Assembly: GCA_905479965.1 (NCBI GenBank)
Contig: CAJQOR010000207.1
Span: 1-5,663, forward strand
Direction: 5' to 3'
From: an uncultured Rhizobiaceae group bacterium
GTDB lineage: Bacteria > Pseudomonadota > Alphaproteobacteria > Rhizobiales > Rhizobiaceae
Length of the DNA: 5,663 nt
In this document: in pieces, positions 1 through 5,565 of the stretch
Numbering within the stretch: the first letter of the stretch is position 1
How the letters are laid out: every line of letters begins with the position of its first letter
Translations under genes and position numbers: made by a program
Notes under the pieces: generated by a model
What the model was told of the DNA's origin: nothing
The model's database searches: none
What the model saw: only the letters and a program-made list of their open reading frames with translations

Positions 1-6
1 ATCAAA

Positions 7-699
7 ATGAAAACCATTATCATGTTGCCCGGAATGATGTGCGATGAAAGGCTCTTTTCCCCTCAAATCGCCCATCTTGAAGGTCGTTTTCATGTTAATG
101 TTATGCCCATCCATGATTTTTCAACAATGGAGGAATTGGCAAAAAATGCGCTTGCGCAATCACCTGATGAATTTGCGCTGCTTGGGCTTTCAATGGGTGG
201 TATCTTGGCAATGGAAATTATGCGCCAAGCGCCTGAACGCATAACTCATCTTGCACTTATGGACACAAATCCTGTGGCGGAATTGGACGCGGTTAAACAA
301 CGTCGCACTCCGCAAATAGACGCTGTCAAAAAAGGTGATCTAACAAAGATTATGCGCGATGAAATGAAGCCCAACTACCTTGTCGACAGCCCCAATAAAA
401 CAGATATCCTAAACTTATGCATGGCAATGGCGGAAGGTCTGGGTGACGATGCCTTTATCAATCAGTCTTTTGCGCTCCGCAATCGCTCAGATTATCAAGA
501 CGTTTTAAAACACATCAACATCCCCACCTTAATCATGTGCGGTCGCGAAGATGTCTTATGCCCTATTGAGCGTCATGAACTCATGCATAGCCTCATTGAT
601 GGTTCCATCTTGGAAATTATTGATAATGCAGGACACTTACCAACACTTGAACAGCCCGCTTCCGTGAACAATGCTATCGACAAATGGCTTGAACACTAA
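7..699 (+). CDS. alpha/beta hydrolase (esterase/lactonase-like)
   Basis: A 230-residue alpha/beta-hydrolase fold protein. The N-terminal strand carries the oxyanion-loop form LPGMMCDERLF (residues 7-17), with PG where many relatives have HG. The nucleophile elbow is GLSMGG, with Ser62 as nucleophile. The acid is probably Asp182 in GREDVLCP and the base His210 in NAGHLPTLEQP, so the triad is complete. The protein is somewhat shorter than the usual 250-280 residues, implying a small lid, and has no signal peptide or membrane segment, so it should be cytoplasmic. The family hydrolyses esters, lactones or C-C bonds; the substrate cannot be read from sequence. The next gene starts 24 bp downstream, so an operon with the RraA-like protein is likely. 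The Met at base 7 suits the family N-terminus, but only six bases precede it and they are in frame, so an earlier start and the ribosome-binding site cannot be judged. Confidence 0.9.
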   Translation: MKTIIMLPGMMCDERLFSPQIAHLEGRFHVNVMPIHDFSTMEELAKNALAQSPDEFALLGLSMGGILAMEIMRQAPERITHLALMDTNPVAELDAVKQRRTPQIDAVKKGDLTKIMRDEMKPNYLVDSPNKTDILNLCMAMAEGLGDDAFINQSFALRNRSDYQDVLKHINIPTLIMCGREDVLCPIERHELMHSLIDGSILEIIDNAGHLPTLEQPASVNNAIDKWLEH

Positions 700-723
700 G
701 TAAAACTTTAGAACGAGACAACA

Positions 724-1434
724 ATGACACCTGAACTTTTCAAATTGTTAAAATCTGTTGACACCCCGACCGTTTGCAATGCCATAGAAGTGGCACAAGG
801 CAAGCGCGGGTTCAATGATTTTACCCGCGGAACAATGTTGTCTTCAAACGTAAAATCAGACGCCATTGTGGGATATGCCCGCACCGCGCAAATTGCAGCC
901 TTGGCACCACCTAAAGAGCCCAAAGATGCTATACGTGCCCGGCGCATGGCGTATTACAAACACATGTCCTTGCCTGCAAAAGAAGATTTTGACGTTCCCA
1001 CCATCGCAGTTGTTGAAGACATCGATTTCCCCAATGCAATTGGCGCTTATTGGGGTGAGGTCAACACCAATATTCATAAAGCCTTTGGCATGGCAGGTGC
1101 GCTCACCAATGGGGTCATGCGCGATCTCGACGACTTAGCCGATGACTTTACCGTCATCGCTGGTTCAGTTGGTCCTAGCCACGGATTTGTCCATGTAAAG
1201 ACCATTGCCGAACCTGTCGAAATTTTTAATATGAAGGTGAACGACAATGATCTCATTCATGCAGATCGACATGGCGCTGTCGTTATTCCACAAGCTGTCA
1301 TCGATACGCTTGAAGTCGCGATTAAAAAGCTCTTAGAAACTGAAAATATTGTGTTAGAGCCAACACGCGGCAAGCGAATTACCTATCAAGAATTTGAAGA
1401 AATATGGCAAGAATTTGAAGCATCTAGAACATAG
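724..1434 (+). CDS. RraA-family / HMG aldolase-like protein
   Basis: A 236-residue member of the RraA / 4-hydroxy-4-methyl-2-oxoglutarate aldolase family. These proteins are trimeric, metal-dependent class II pyruvate aldolases and oxaloacetate decarboxylases; some relatives instead bind RNase E. The family core is visible: WGE at residues 110-112, GMAGALTNGVMRD at 122-134 with the substrate-binding Arg133 and metal-ligand Asp134, acidic residues at 136-137, and the late HADRHGAVVIP stretch at 179-189. The usual TDG before the RD pair is TNG here (Asn129), a common type of variation. Length is slightly above the ~160-residue RraA core and matches the longer catabolic members with a C-terminal helical extension. 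The catabolic genomic setting favours an aldolase/decarboxylase role over RNase regulation. It sits 24 bp after the hydrolase with only a weak purine-rich sequence (ACGAGA) before the ATG, consistent with translation from a shared message. Confidence 0.88.
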   Translation: MTPELFKLLKSVDTPTVCNAIEVAQGKRGFNDFTRGTMLSSNVKSDAIVGYARTAQIAALAPPKEPKDAIRARRMAYYKHMSLPAKEDFDVPTIAVVEDIDFPNAIGAYWGEVNTNIHKAFGMAGALTNGVMRDLDDLADDFTVIAGSVGPSHGFVHVKTIAEPVEIFNMKVNDNDLIHADRHGAVVIPQAVIDTLEVAIKKLLETENIVLEPTRGKRITYQEFEEIWQEFEASRT

Positions 1435-1441
1435 ATAAAAA

Positions 1442-1588
1442 CTATCTCAAACTGTCCCACATTTTGCGGATGGCATCACCAATATGTTCTCCCTCCCGCA
1501 CGAGCGATCCCCCAATGAGATAAACACTATCCTTGCCGTATACGCCATGCTGTTCTTCGAGGCGATCAACGCAATTACGTACCGCTTT
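1442..1588 (-). pseudogene. C-terminal remnant, RuBisCO-like protein (tentative)
   Basis: Read on the minus strand, about 48 sense codons run to a TAG stop at 1444-1442. The reading is strongly protein-like: a helix (AVRNCVDRLEEQHGVYG), a buried strand plus glycine turn (SVYLIGGSLVREG), then a terminal helix ending KMWDSLR. A beta-strand/IGGSL/helix end is how catabolic RuBisCO-like (form IV) proteins and some other TIM barrels finish, so that assignment is an inference at moderate confidence. Indole-glycerol-phosphate-synthase-like barrels are the main alternative. No start codon or upstream body is present: above about 1588 the sequence switches to SDR-derived sequence on the other strand. 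This is therefore a 3' fragment left by a deletion or rearrangement, and it ends only 7 bp from the stop of the RraA-like gene, to which it was convergent. Confidence 0.5.
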
Positions 1589-1795
1589 GGCGGGATCGAT
1601 ATCTTGGTTTCAAATGTAGGCTATGCGCGACAAGGTGAAATCACCAAAGACGATTATATGGCCGGCAACTTGCTAAAAAAAGAAGTTGAAGCGCATCATG
1701 TCGCTGAAGCTTTCATTGCGCTGGCAAAATCAATGCGCACAACCGCGCATATTATGACGGTTGGTGGCGGCAATATCGACGCGTCCTTAAAATAA
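1484..1795 (+). pseudogene. internally deleted SDR remnant in a chimeric frame
   Basis: This 103-codon open frame should not be read as one gene. From about residue 34 it shows the SDR segment RFGGIDILVSNVGYARQGEI, the NAG-type strand that normally sits about 90 residues into a classical SDR. It then jumps directly to an SDR C-terminus, with NLLKKEVEAHHVAEAFIAL followed by TTAHIMTVGGGNIDASLK. The final block resembles the end of SDRs, including the dehydrogenase half of bifunctional rhamnulose-phosphate aldolase/dehydrogenases (normally TVDGGN; here TVGGGN). Everything between is missing, including the catalytic Ser and YxxxK, as is the N-terminal TGxxxGIG nucleotide-binding motif. The first ~33 codons are the antisense of the minus-strand fragment and have no SDR character. 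Roughly two thirds of an SDR has been lost, so activity is not expected. No good ribosome-binding site precedes the ATG at 1484. Confidence 0.75.
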
Positions 1796-1866
1796 CATCT
1801 TCAGATCACGGTATTTTTAACGGTGTGTTAGTTGACGGATCATCATGTTATCGCGATAGATAATTC

Positions 1867-3459
1867 ATGAACAAGAAGCAGCCCAATATTGTAATGATCC
1901 TGGCAGACCATGTCGCCTTTGCCGGACATTACGGAACCGACAGATATGCCTATACCTGGCCGCATCTTGAACGAATTGCCAAAGAGGGCGCAAAGTTCAA
2001 TAAAGCTTATGCCATCACCCCTGTTTGCACCCCATCGCGCGCAAGTTTTTTAACAGGAAAACGACCCGACAAACATGGTATGCGTTGGAATAGCGAATAT
2101 CCAATTCCTTACAACCGAAAAGAATTCCGCGATGATGAGGAGCTTTATAACGCGCATTTAGCCAAAGCTGGCTACGACAATTACTATTATGGAAAATGGC
2201 ACTGCGGTGTTGACAAAACAGCTGCAGACTACGGTTTAATCGGTTGGAGCCTGCCAGAATATGGCAACCTTTATGCATCTGAGCATTACAAACAATATCT
2301 GGCGCAAATCGGAGAGCCTCAGCCTGTTTGCAAAATTGATCATCACCTTTTGCGGCCTGAACTTAACGGCAGTGAAGTTTTAATGAACCCAGATGAGCCA
2401 TGGGATTTTATGGATGGTGCCGGGGTTCTATTAGGATCACCTGAAGTACAGGAACAGTTCTTCATCGCCAATCAAGCGATCGCGCATATCCGGGAATTGG
2501 GACAAAGCCAAAAAGACAAGCCTTTCTCGATGGTCATAAGCATGTGGGGGCCCCATCACCCTTATTACCCGAGCCAAGAATTTGCCGATCTTATTGATCC
2601 AAATGACATTCCAAAATATCCAAGCTTTGACGAAGAGCTTAATGAAAAGCCATGGCGATATCGCATTCAACGCGACCTCCGATGCCAACACCGCGCATTT
2701 GAGCGATGGCCAAACTGGGAAACATGGCAGACGGTTGTGGCACGATGCTATGCTGCAGGTTTACAAACAGATGCTGCTATTGGCCGAATAAATGATGCAT
2801 TGGACGCAGCTGGGCTAAAAGACAACACCCTTTTCATTGTCACCGCAGATCATGGTGACGGCATTGCAGCCCATGGTGCTGGCTGGGATAAATACTCCTC
2901 ATTCACCGAAGAAGTTGGACGCATTCCGCTTGTTATGCGCTGGCCTGAAGGTTTACCGAAAAACACTGAAATTTCATCACCGGTGAACCTTTTGGATGTG
3001 ACAGCAACTATATTAGATGCTGGCGGAACAACAAGCCAATTTGACCACCCGTTAAAACCTGATGGTGATAGCCTGCTTCCCATGATCAATGATGGTGTTA
3101 AACGCACCAACATGATCTGCGATCATTTTGGCCATTCAGGCGATGTTCTGTTTCAAAAAATTCTTTATCTTGGTAACTGGAAATACACTTCCGTTTGGGG
3201 TGATGACGATGAGCTATATGATCTTAAAAGCGATCCATATGAGTTGGATAACCTTTTTAACGATGAAACCTGCAAAGACAAATTGCGCGAAATGCAGCAG
3301 ATTGTTCTTGATCATATAACCGCTCGTCGCAAAGAAAGAAGTGATTGGCAGAAAGCCGAATTTTGGGAAGATGGCATCGTATTCTCGTCTCCAGAATGGC
3401 CGCGTGAGGAAACACTACAGCTTTACAAGTTGAAAGTTCAGCTCGGTTTACCAACTTAA
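1867..3459 (+). CDS. type I sulfatase (formylglycine-dependent)
   Basis: A complete 530-residue arylsulfatase-fold enzyme that hydrolyses sulfate esters. The signature CTPSRASFLTGK runs from residue 54 to 65; Cys54 is the predicted site of conversion to formylglycine, and Arg58 and Lys65 are the usual partners. Metal ligands appear as Asp14 in ILADH, where the usual second Asp is His15, and Asp328-His329 in TADHGD. Further active-site candidates are Lys110/His112 in YYGKWHCG, His229/His230 in WGPHHPYYP, and Lys342 in GWDKYSSFTEE. The C-terminal subdomain ends with the typical ELYDLKSDPYELDNLFND. There is no signal peptide, so it acts in the cytoplasm, on an imported small sulfated molecule rather than an intact polysaccharide. 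It needs a formylglycine-generating enzyme (or anSME) not encoded here. The start is fixed by the conserved N-terminus; no Shine-Dalgarno is visible before it. The substrate class is unknown. Confidence 0.94.
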   Translation: MNKKQPNIVMILADHVAFAGHYGTDRYAYTWPHLERIAKEGAKFNKAYAITPVCTPSRASFLTGKRPDKHGMRWNSEYPIPYNRKEFRDDEELYNAHLAKAGYDNYYYGKWHCGVDKTAADYGLIGWSLPEYGNLYASEHYKQYLAQIGEPQPVCKIDHHLLRPELNGSEVLMNPDEPWDFMDGAGVLLGSPEVQEQFFIANQAIAHIRELGQSQKDKPFSMVISMWGPHHPYYPSQEFADLIDPNDIPKYPSFDEELNEKPWRYRIQRDLRCQHRAFERWPNWETWQTVVARCYAAGLQTDAAIGRINDALDAAGLKDNTLFIVTADHGDGIAAHGAGWDKYSSFTEEVGRIPLVMRWPEGLPKNTEISSPVNLLDVTATILDAGGTTSQFDHPLKPDGDSLLPMINDGVKRTNMICDHFGHSGDVLFQKILYLGNWKYTSVWGDDDELYDLKSDPYELDNLFNDETCKDKLREMQQIVLDHITARRKERSDWQKAEFWEDGIVFSSPEWPREETLQLYKLKVQLGLPT

Positions 3460-3477
3460 AACTCTCAAAAATAACTC

Positions 3478-3510
3478 TTGACCCTGACACTAATGTCAAT
3501 GCGCTAGATC
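3478..3510 (+). promoter_or_regulatory. MerR-type promoter and operator of the SDR gene
   Basis: A -35 box TTGACC (3478-3483) is followed by a perfect inverted repeat TGACA-CTAA-TGTCA (3485-3498) and a poor -10 region around CTAGATC (3504-3510). The -35/-10 spacing is about 20-21 bp, longer than the sigma70 optimum. A dyad placed inside an overlong spacer is the arrangement used by MerR-family activators, which untwist the promoter to realign its boxes. The MerR gene at 4460 lies directly after the SDR that this promoter serves, so it is the obvious candidate ligand. The sequence elements are seen directly; the regulator assignment is inferred. Confidence 0.7.
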
Positions 3511-3537
3511 GTCGTTTGCATCCATTCATGCAACGAC
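3511..3537 (+). other. stem-loop in the SDR leader
   Basis: GTCGTTTGCAT (3511-3521) and ATGCAACGAC (3528-3537) are complementary apart from one bulged T, around a six-base loop. The stem begins right after the -10 region, near the expected transcription start, and ends seven bases before the GGAG ribosome-binding site (3545-3548). No U-tract follows, so it is not a typical terminator. It could stabilise the 5' end of the mRNA or be a second protein-binding site. Confidence 0.5.
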
Positions 3538-3559
3538 AAATTTTGGAGAAAATAGCGAA

Positions 3560-4324
3560 ATGACGAACAAAGATAATTGGCAGGACAAAGTAGCAATTGT
3601 TACGGGTGGCAGCTCAGGCATTGGGTATGCAACGGCTAAAGCACTTGCTGAACAAGGGGCAAAGGTTGTTATAACTGGGCGCAACGCTGAGCGGTTAAAT
3701 GCTGTCGAACTTGAAATAGATGGTATTGAAGCCATGCAAATTGATAGTGCAGATACGGACAGCGCAAAACCCATTATAGACGCTGCGTTAGACAGTTGGG
3801 GGCAATTAGATTTAATCGTCAACAATTCTGGTGCCGGGCAACCGATGCCTTCAGAAGCCTATGATGCTCAAACCATTAAAAACATGTCTCAAGTAAACAT
3901 CATCGCACCCTCATTACTGGTCAAAGAAGGTCATGCTGCTTTAAGCAAAACAAAAGGGGCAATTGTCAACATTGGTACGGCGGTTTCGCGAAATGCAGTG
4001 CCAATGTTGGCCCATTATGCAGCAACAAAAGCAGCACTTGAACATCTAACGCAATCCTGGGCCGTTGAAATGGCGAGCGACGGCATTCGTGTAAACGCGA
4101 TTGCGCCTGGCCCTGTTAAAAGCGGGGCGCTCACTGGCATGATGGGGCTACCAGAGGAGATGGCAAAGCAGATCGAGAAGCAAGAAGCTTTGCAAATTCC
4201 AATGGGGCGGCGCGGTACAACAGCTGACATTGTGCCGTGGATATTGCGACTTGGGAGCTCAGACAATGAATGGCTGACGGGTCAAATTCTAACCATAGAC
4301 GGCGGCTGGTCGCTCAGAAGTTAA
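3560..4324 (+). CDS. SDR-family NAD(P)-dependent oxidoreductase
   Basis: A 254-residue classical short-chain dehydrogenase of full family length. It has the nucleotide-binding TGGSSGIG (residues 15-22), a TGRN segment at 39-42 in which Arg41 suggests NADP(H) preference, NNSG at 88-91 (normally NNAG), YAATK with Tyr153 and Lys157, PG at 183-184, and a C-terminal TIDGGW. The catalytic Ser is normally 13 residues before the Tyr; that position is Thr140, in NIGTAVS, with Ser143 three residues later. The family reduces or oxidises alcohol/carbonyl groups; the substrate is not predictable. A good Shine-Dalgarno (GGAG, 3545-3548) supports the ATG. It is the first gene after a MerR-type promoter and is followed by the MerR regulator, so expression is probably inducible, perhaps by the enzyme's substrate, such as a reactive aldehyde or quinone. 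It is unrelated to the SDR debris at 1484-1795 in the sense of not being its missing half. Confidence 0.93.
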   Translation: MTNKDNWQDKVAIVTGGSSGIGYATAKALAEQGAKVVITGRNAERLNAVELEIDGIEAMQIDSADTDSAKPIIDAALDSWGQLDLIVNNSGAGQPMPSEAYDAQTIKNMSQVNIIAPSLLVKEGHAALSKTKGAIVNIGTAVSRNAVPMLAHYAATKAALEHLTQSWAVEMASDGIRVNAIAPGPVKSGALTGMMGLPEEMAKQIEKQEALQIPMGRRGTTADIVPWILRLGSSDNEWLTGQILTIDGGWSLRS

Positions 4325-4348
4325 AAGCAATAGAGGGCTACAATCAAT

Positions 4349-4391
4349 AAGATTGCCGGGTAGTTTTGGCACCCCTGCCCGGCAACATCTT
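4349..4391 (+). other. intergenic hairpin between SDR and merR
   Basis: AAGAT-TGCCGGG (4349-4360) pairs with CCCGGCA-AC-ATCTT (4378-4391), giving a 12-bp stem with a two-base bulge and a 17-base loop. An alternative inner pairing, GGGT with ACCC, is possible. It begins 24 bp after the SDR stop. No run of T follows, so a standard intrinsic terminator is not supported. It may act as a 3' stabiliser or partial attenuator, lowering read-through from the SDR into merR, or it may be a chromosomal palindromic repeat. Confidence 0.5.
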
Positions 4392-4459
4392 GAACATGAG
4401 CTATTTAACAACCACATCTCTCAAACAACAAACATCGTATAAACTCAAAAGGACAAGAT

Positions 4460-4837
4460 ATGCTCGCAAAAGAAGCATCTGACAAACTTGGCATTTCTCA
4501 ACACATGTTGCGCCATTATGAAAAGGTAGGTTTGATGGATATTCGTCGCGGTGAAAATGGCTATCGTGTTTACACAGATGTAGACTTACGTCGCGCAGCT
4601 CGCATTCGCGATTTCATCGCAACCGGATTTTCAACGCGCGAAATACTGAGTATGAGCGCCTGTCTAACAGATGAAGGTGACGGACCTTGCGAAGGCGGAA
4701 TAACTCAAATGATGGAAAAACTTTCACATATTGATCAACTAAGACATGATCTCGATGCAATACGCGATGCGGTTCTTGAGCGTATCGAAACGTTGAAAGC
4801 TGCGTTTCCGACGAACAGTTCATCTGCGATAAACTAG
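4460..4837 (+). CDS. MerR-family transcriptional regulator
   Basis: A 125-residue MerR-type regulator. Residues 1-67 are the winged helix-turn-helix: LAKEASDKLGISQHMLRHYEK, the wing around GENGYRVYTD, then RAARIRDFIATGFSTREI. A long dimerisation helix follows at about residues 80-115. Cys68 and Cys77 lie in the short effector linker (ACLTDEGDGPCEGG). Paired cysteines near this position occur in thiol-, metal- or electrophile-sensing members, but this protein lacks the extended C-terminus of MerR itself, so redox or aldehyde sensing is only a possibility. The start is supported by AAGGA at 4449-4453, six bases before the ATG. It lies 135 bp after the SDR on the same strand. A lone -10-like TATAAA at 4438-4443 has no matching -35, so expression may come partly from the SDR promoter. 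Its likely target is the dyad at 3485-3498. The 3' end overlaps the end of a convergent small frame by 18 bp. Confidence 0.92.
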   Translation: MLAKEASDKLGISQHMLRHYEKVGLMDIRRGENGYRVYTDVDLRRAARIRDFIATGFSTREILSMSACLTDEGDGPCEGGITQMMEKLSHIDQLRHDLDAIRDAVLERIETLKAAFPTNSSSAIN

Positions 4838-4987
4838 TTTCGGCAATAAAGACGGGTTTCGATATTTTCTTCGCAAAATTTCCAGCACGTATTGCGCTGG
4901 GAACTGAATAAGCGTCATGAACAAAAAGAACAGCGACACCGTGAATATAACCAGTCTAATTAGGAAATTCACCGTTTTCGTAAACAT
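4820..4987 (-). CDS. putative 55-residue single-pass membrane protein
   Basis: A short minus-strand frame with an ATG at 4987-4985 and a TGA at 4822-4820. The product has a basic N-terminus, one strongly hydrophobic helix at about residues 8-30 (LIRLVIFTVSLFFLFMTLI), then a polar tail rich in Arg/Lys, with RRKYRNPSLLPKLVYRR at the end. By the positive-inside rule the tail should be cytoplasmic. It begins 45 bp after the stop of the Lrp/AsnC regulator on the same strand, so it could be co-transcribed, and its last six codons are antisense to the end of merR. There is no clear Shine-Dalgarno; a GTG immediately upstream is an alternative start. I do not recognise a family. It otherwise explains an apparently empty ~195-bp gap, but a frame this short could be chance. 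Confidence 0.45.
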   Translation of the reverse strand: MFTKTVNFLIRLVIFTVSLFFLFMTLIQFPAQYVLEILRRKYRNPSLLPKLVYRR

Positions 4988-5032
4988 CACTAAAATTAAT
5001 GTTCATCACCAAATTTCAAATCAATTGAAACA

Positions 5033-5494
5033 TTAAGGTATTCGATTGCGCTCGATGAATTTCTTTAAGGCAAAACGAGATCTCATATTTCGTATATTGT
5101 CCACTTGCGCCAATTTAGTTTGCAAGAAGTGCTCGTACTCTTCCAAACTAGCAACAACAACTTCCAACAAGAAATCCTGCCCACCAGTCATAAGCGCTGC
5201 TGTAACAATTTCATCAAAATGGGCGATATCTTTTTGAAACCCCAAGATATCTTCGGCCTTGTGAGATGAGAGTTCTACATTGACAAATGCCGTGATACCA
5301 AAACCGCTGGCCACACGATCTATCCTAGCACCATAGCCTGAAATCAGACCCATTCCCTCCAACCTCTGAAGGCGATTTTTACACGGGGTTTGAGACAATC
5401 CTGTTGCTTCTGAAAGCTGCACAATTGATGCGCGACCATTGTCACACAAGATTCGCAAAATTTTTCGATCCAACTGATCAATAGTTTTATTCAC
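5033..5494 (-). CDS. Lrp/AsnC-family transcriptional regulator
   Basis: Counted from GTG at 5494, the product is 153 residues, normal for the family. The N-terminal helix-turn-helix begins LDRKILRILCDNGR (residues 8-21); the recognition segment is LSQTPCKNRLQRLEGMGLI (33-51). A linker (SGYGARID) leads to the RAM/AsnC effector domain, with TGGQDFLLEVVVASLEEYEHFL (103-124) as its ligand-binding and oligomerisation core. These proteins form dimers to octamers, often respond to amino acids, and commonly repress themselves. An in-frame TTG at 5518 would add eight residues. GTG is preferred because it follows a purine-rich AAGAAAG at suitable distance, gives the usual N-terminus just before LDxxIL, and leaves a sensible leader behind the promoter at 5537-5565. 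The neighbour on the same strand, a truncated gene at the right edge, is a possible target. Confidence 0.9.
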   Translation of the reverse strand: MNKTIDQLDRKILRILCDNGRASIVQLSEATGLSQTPCKNRLQRLEGMGLISGYGARIDRVASGFGITAFVNVELSSHKAEDILGFQKDIAHFDEIVTAALMTGGQDFLLEVVVASLEEYEHFLQTKLAQVDNIRNMRSRFALKKFIERNRIP

Positions 5495-5526
5495 TATATT
5501 TTCTTTCTTAAACAACAAATAACACT

Positions 5527-5553
5527 AAAAATAATGAGAATATAGTTATTTTT
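5527..5553. repeat. AT-rich inverted repeat over the lrp-type promoter
   Basis: AAAAATAA (5527-5534) and TTATTTTT (5546-5553) are perfect reverse complements around an 11-base centre that holds the predicted -10 box. Lrp/AsnC proteins bind AT-rich, loosely symmetrical sites, often in their own promoter, so this is a candidate autoregulatory operator. AT-rich symmetry can arise by chance, and the repeat also covers the stop codon of the upstream minus-strand gene. Confidence 0.4.
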
Positions 5554-5565
5554 CAAATTTTTCAA
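5537..5565 (-). promoter_or_regulatory. sigma70-like promoter of the Lrp/AsnC gene
   Basis: On the minus strand, TTGAAA (5565-5560, five of six matches to the -35 consensus) is followed after exactly 17 bp by TATTCT (5542-5537, four of six matches to the -10). Transcription would begin near 5530, leaving a leader of about 36 bases to the GTG start. It overlaps the last codons of the preceding gene on the same strand. Confidence 0.5.

Noticed and set aside
1832..1860. TTGACG-N17-GATAGA before the sulfatase
   Set aside because: The -10 matches only three of six positions and would make the message essentially leaderless. It is too weak to call, though no other promoter or Shine-Dalgarno is evident there.
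2015..2278. Minus-strand frames inside the sulfatase (also 2437-2691 and 2850-3113)
   Set aside because: The sulfatase is complete with all motifs in frame across these stretches. The opposing frames have no family-like features.
3526..3825. Open frame of 99 codons on the minus strand across the SDR start
   Set aside because: It is antisense to the SDR N-terminus and leader, has low-complexity Ser/Ala/Leu composition and no recognisable motif; it is a shadow of the coding strand.
4882..4900. Stem CCAGCGC-AATAC-GTGCTGG on the minus strand followed by AAATTTTG, a possible terminator for the Lrp-type gene
   Set aside because: The U-tract is short and not adjacent, and it lies inside the putative small membrane protein frame 130 bp beyond the regulator stop. 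If that small frame proves false, the terminator reading gains weight.
5014..5030. Inverted repeat TTTCAA-N5-TTGAAA just after the Lrp-type stop
   Set aside because: It is only six AT-rich base pairs and has no U-tract in either direction; it is as likely by chance in this composition.
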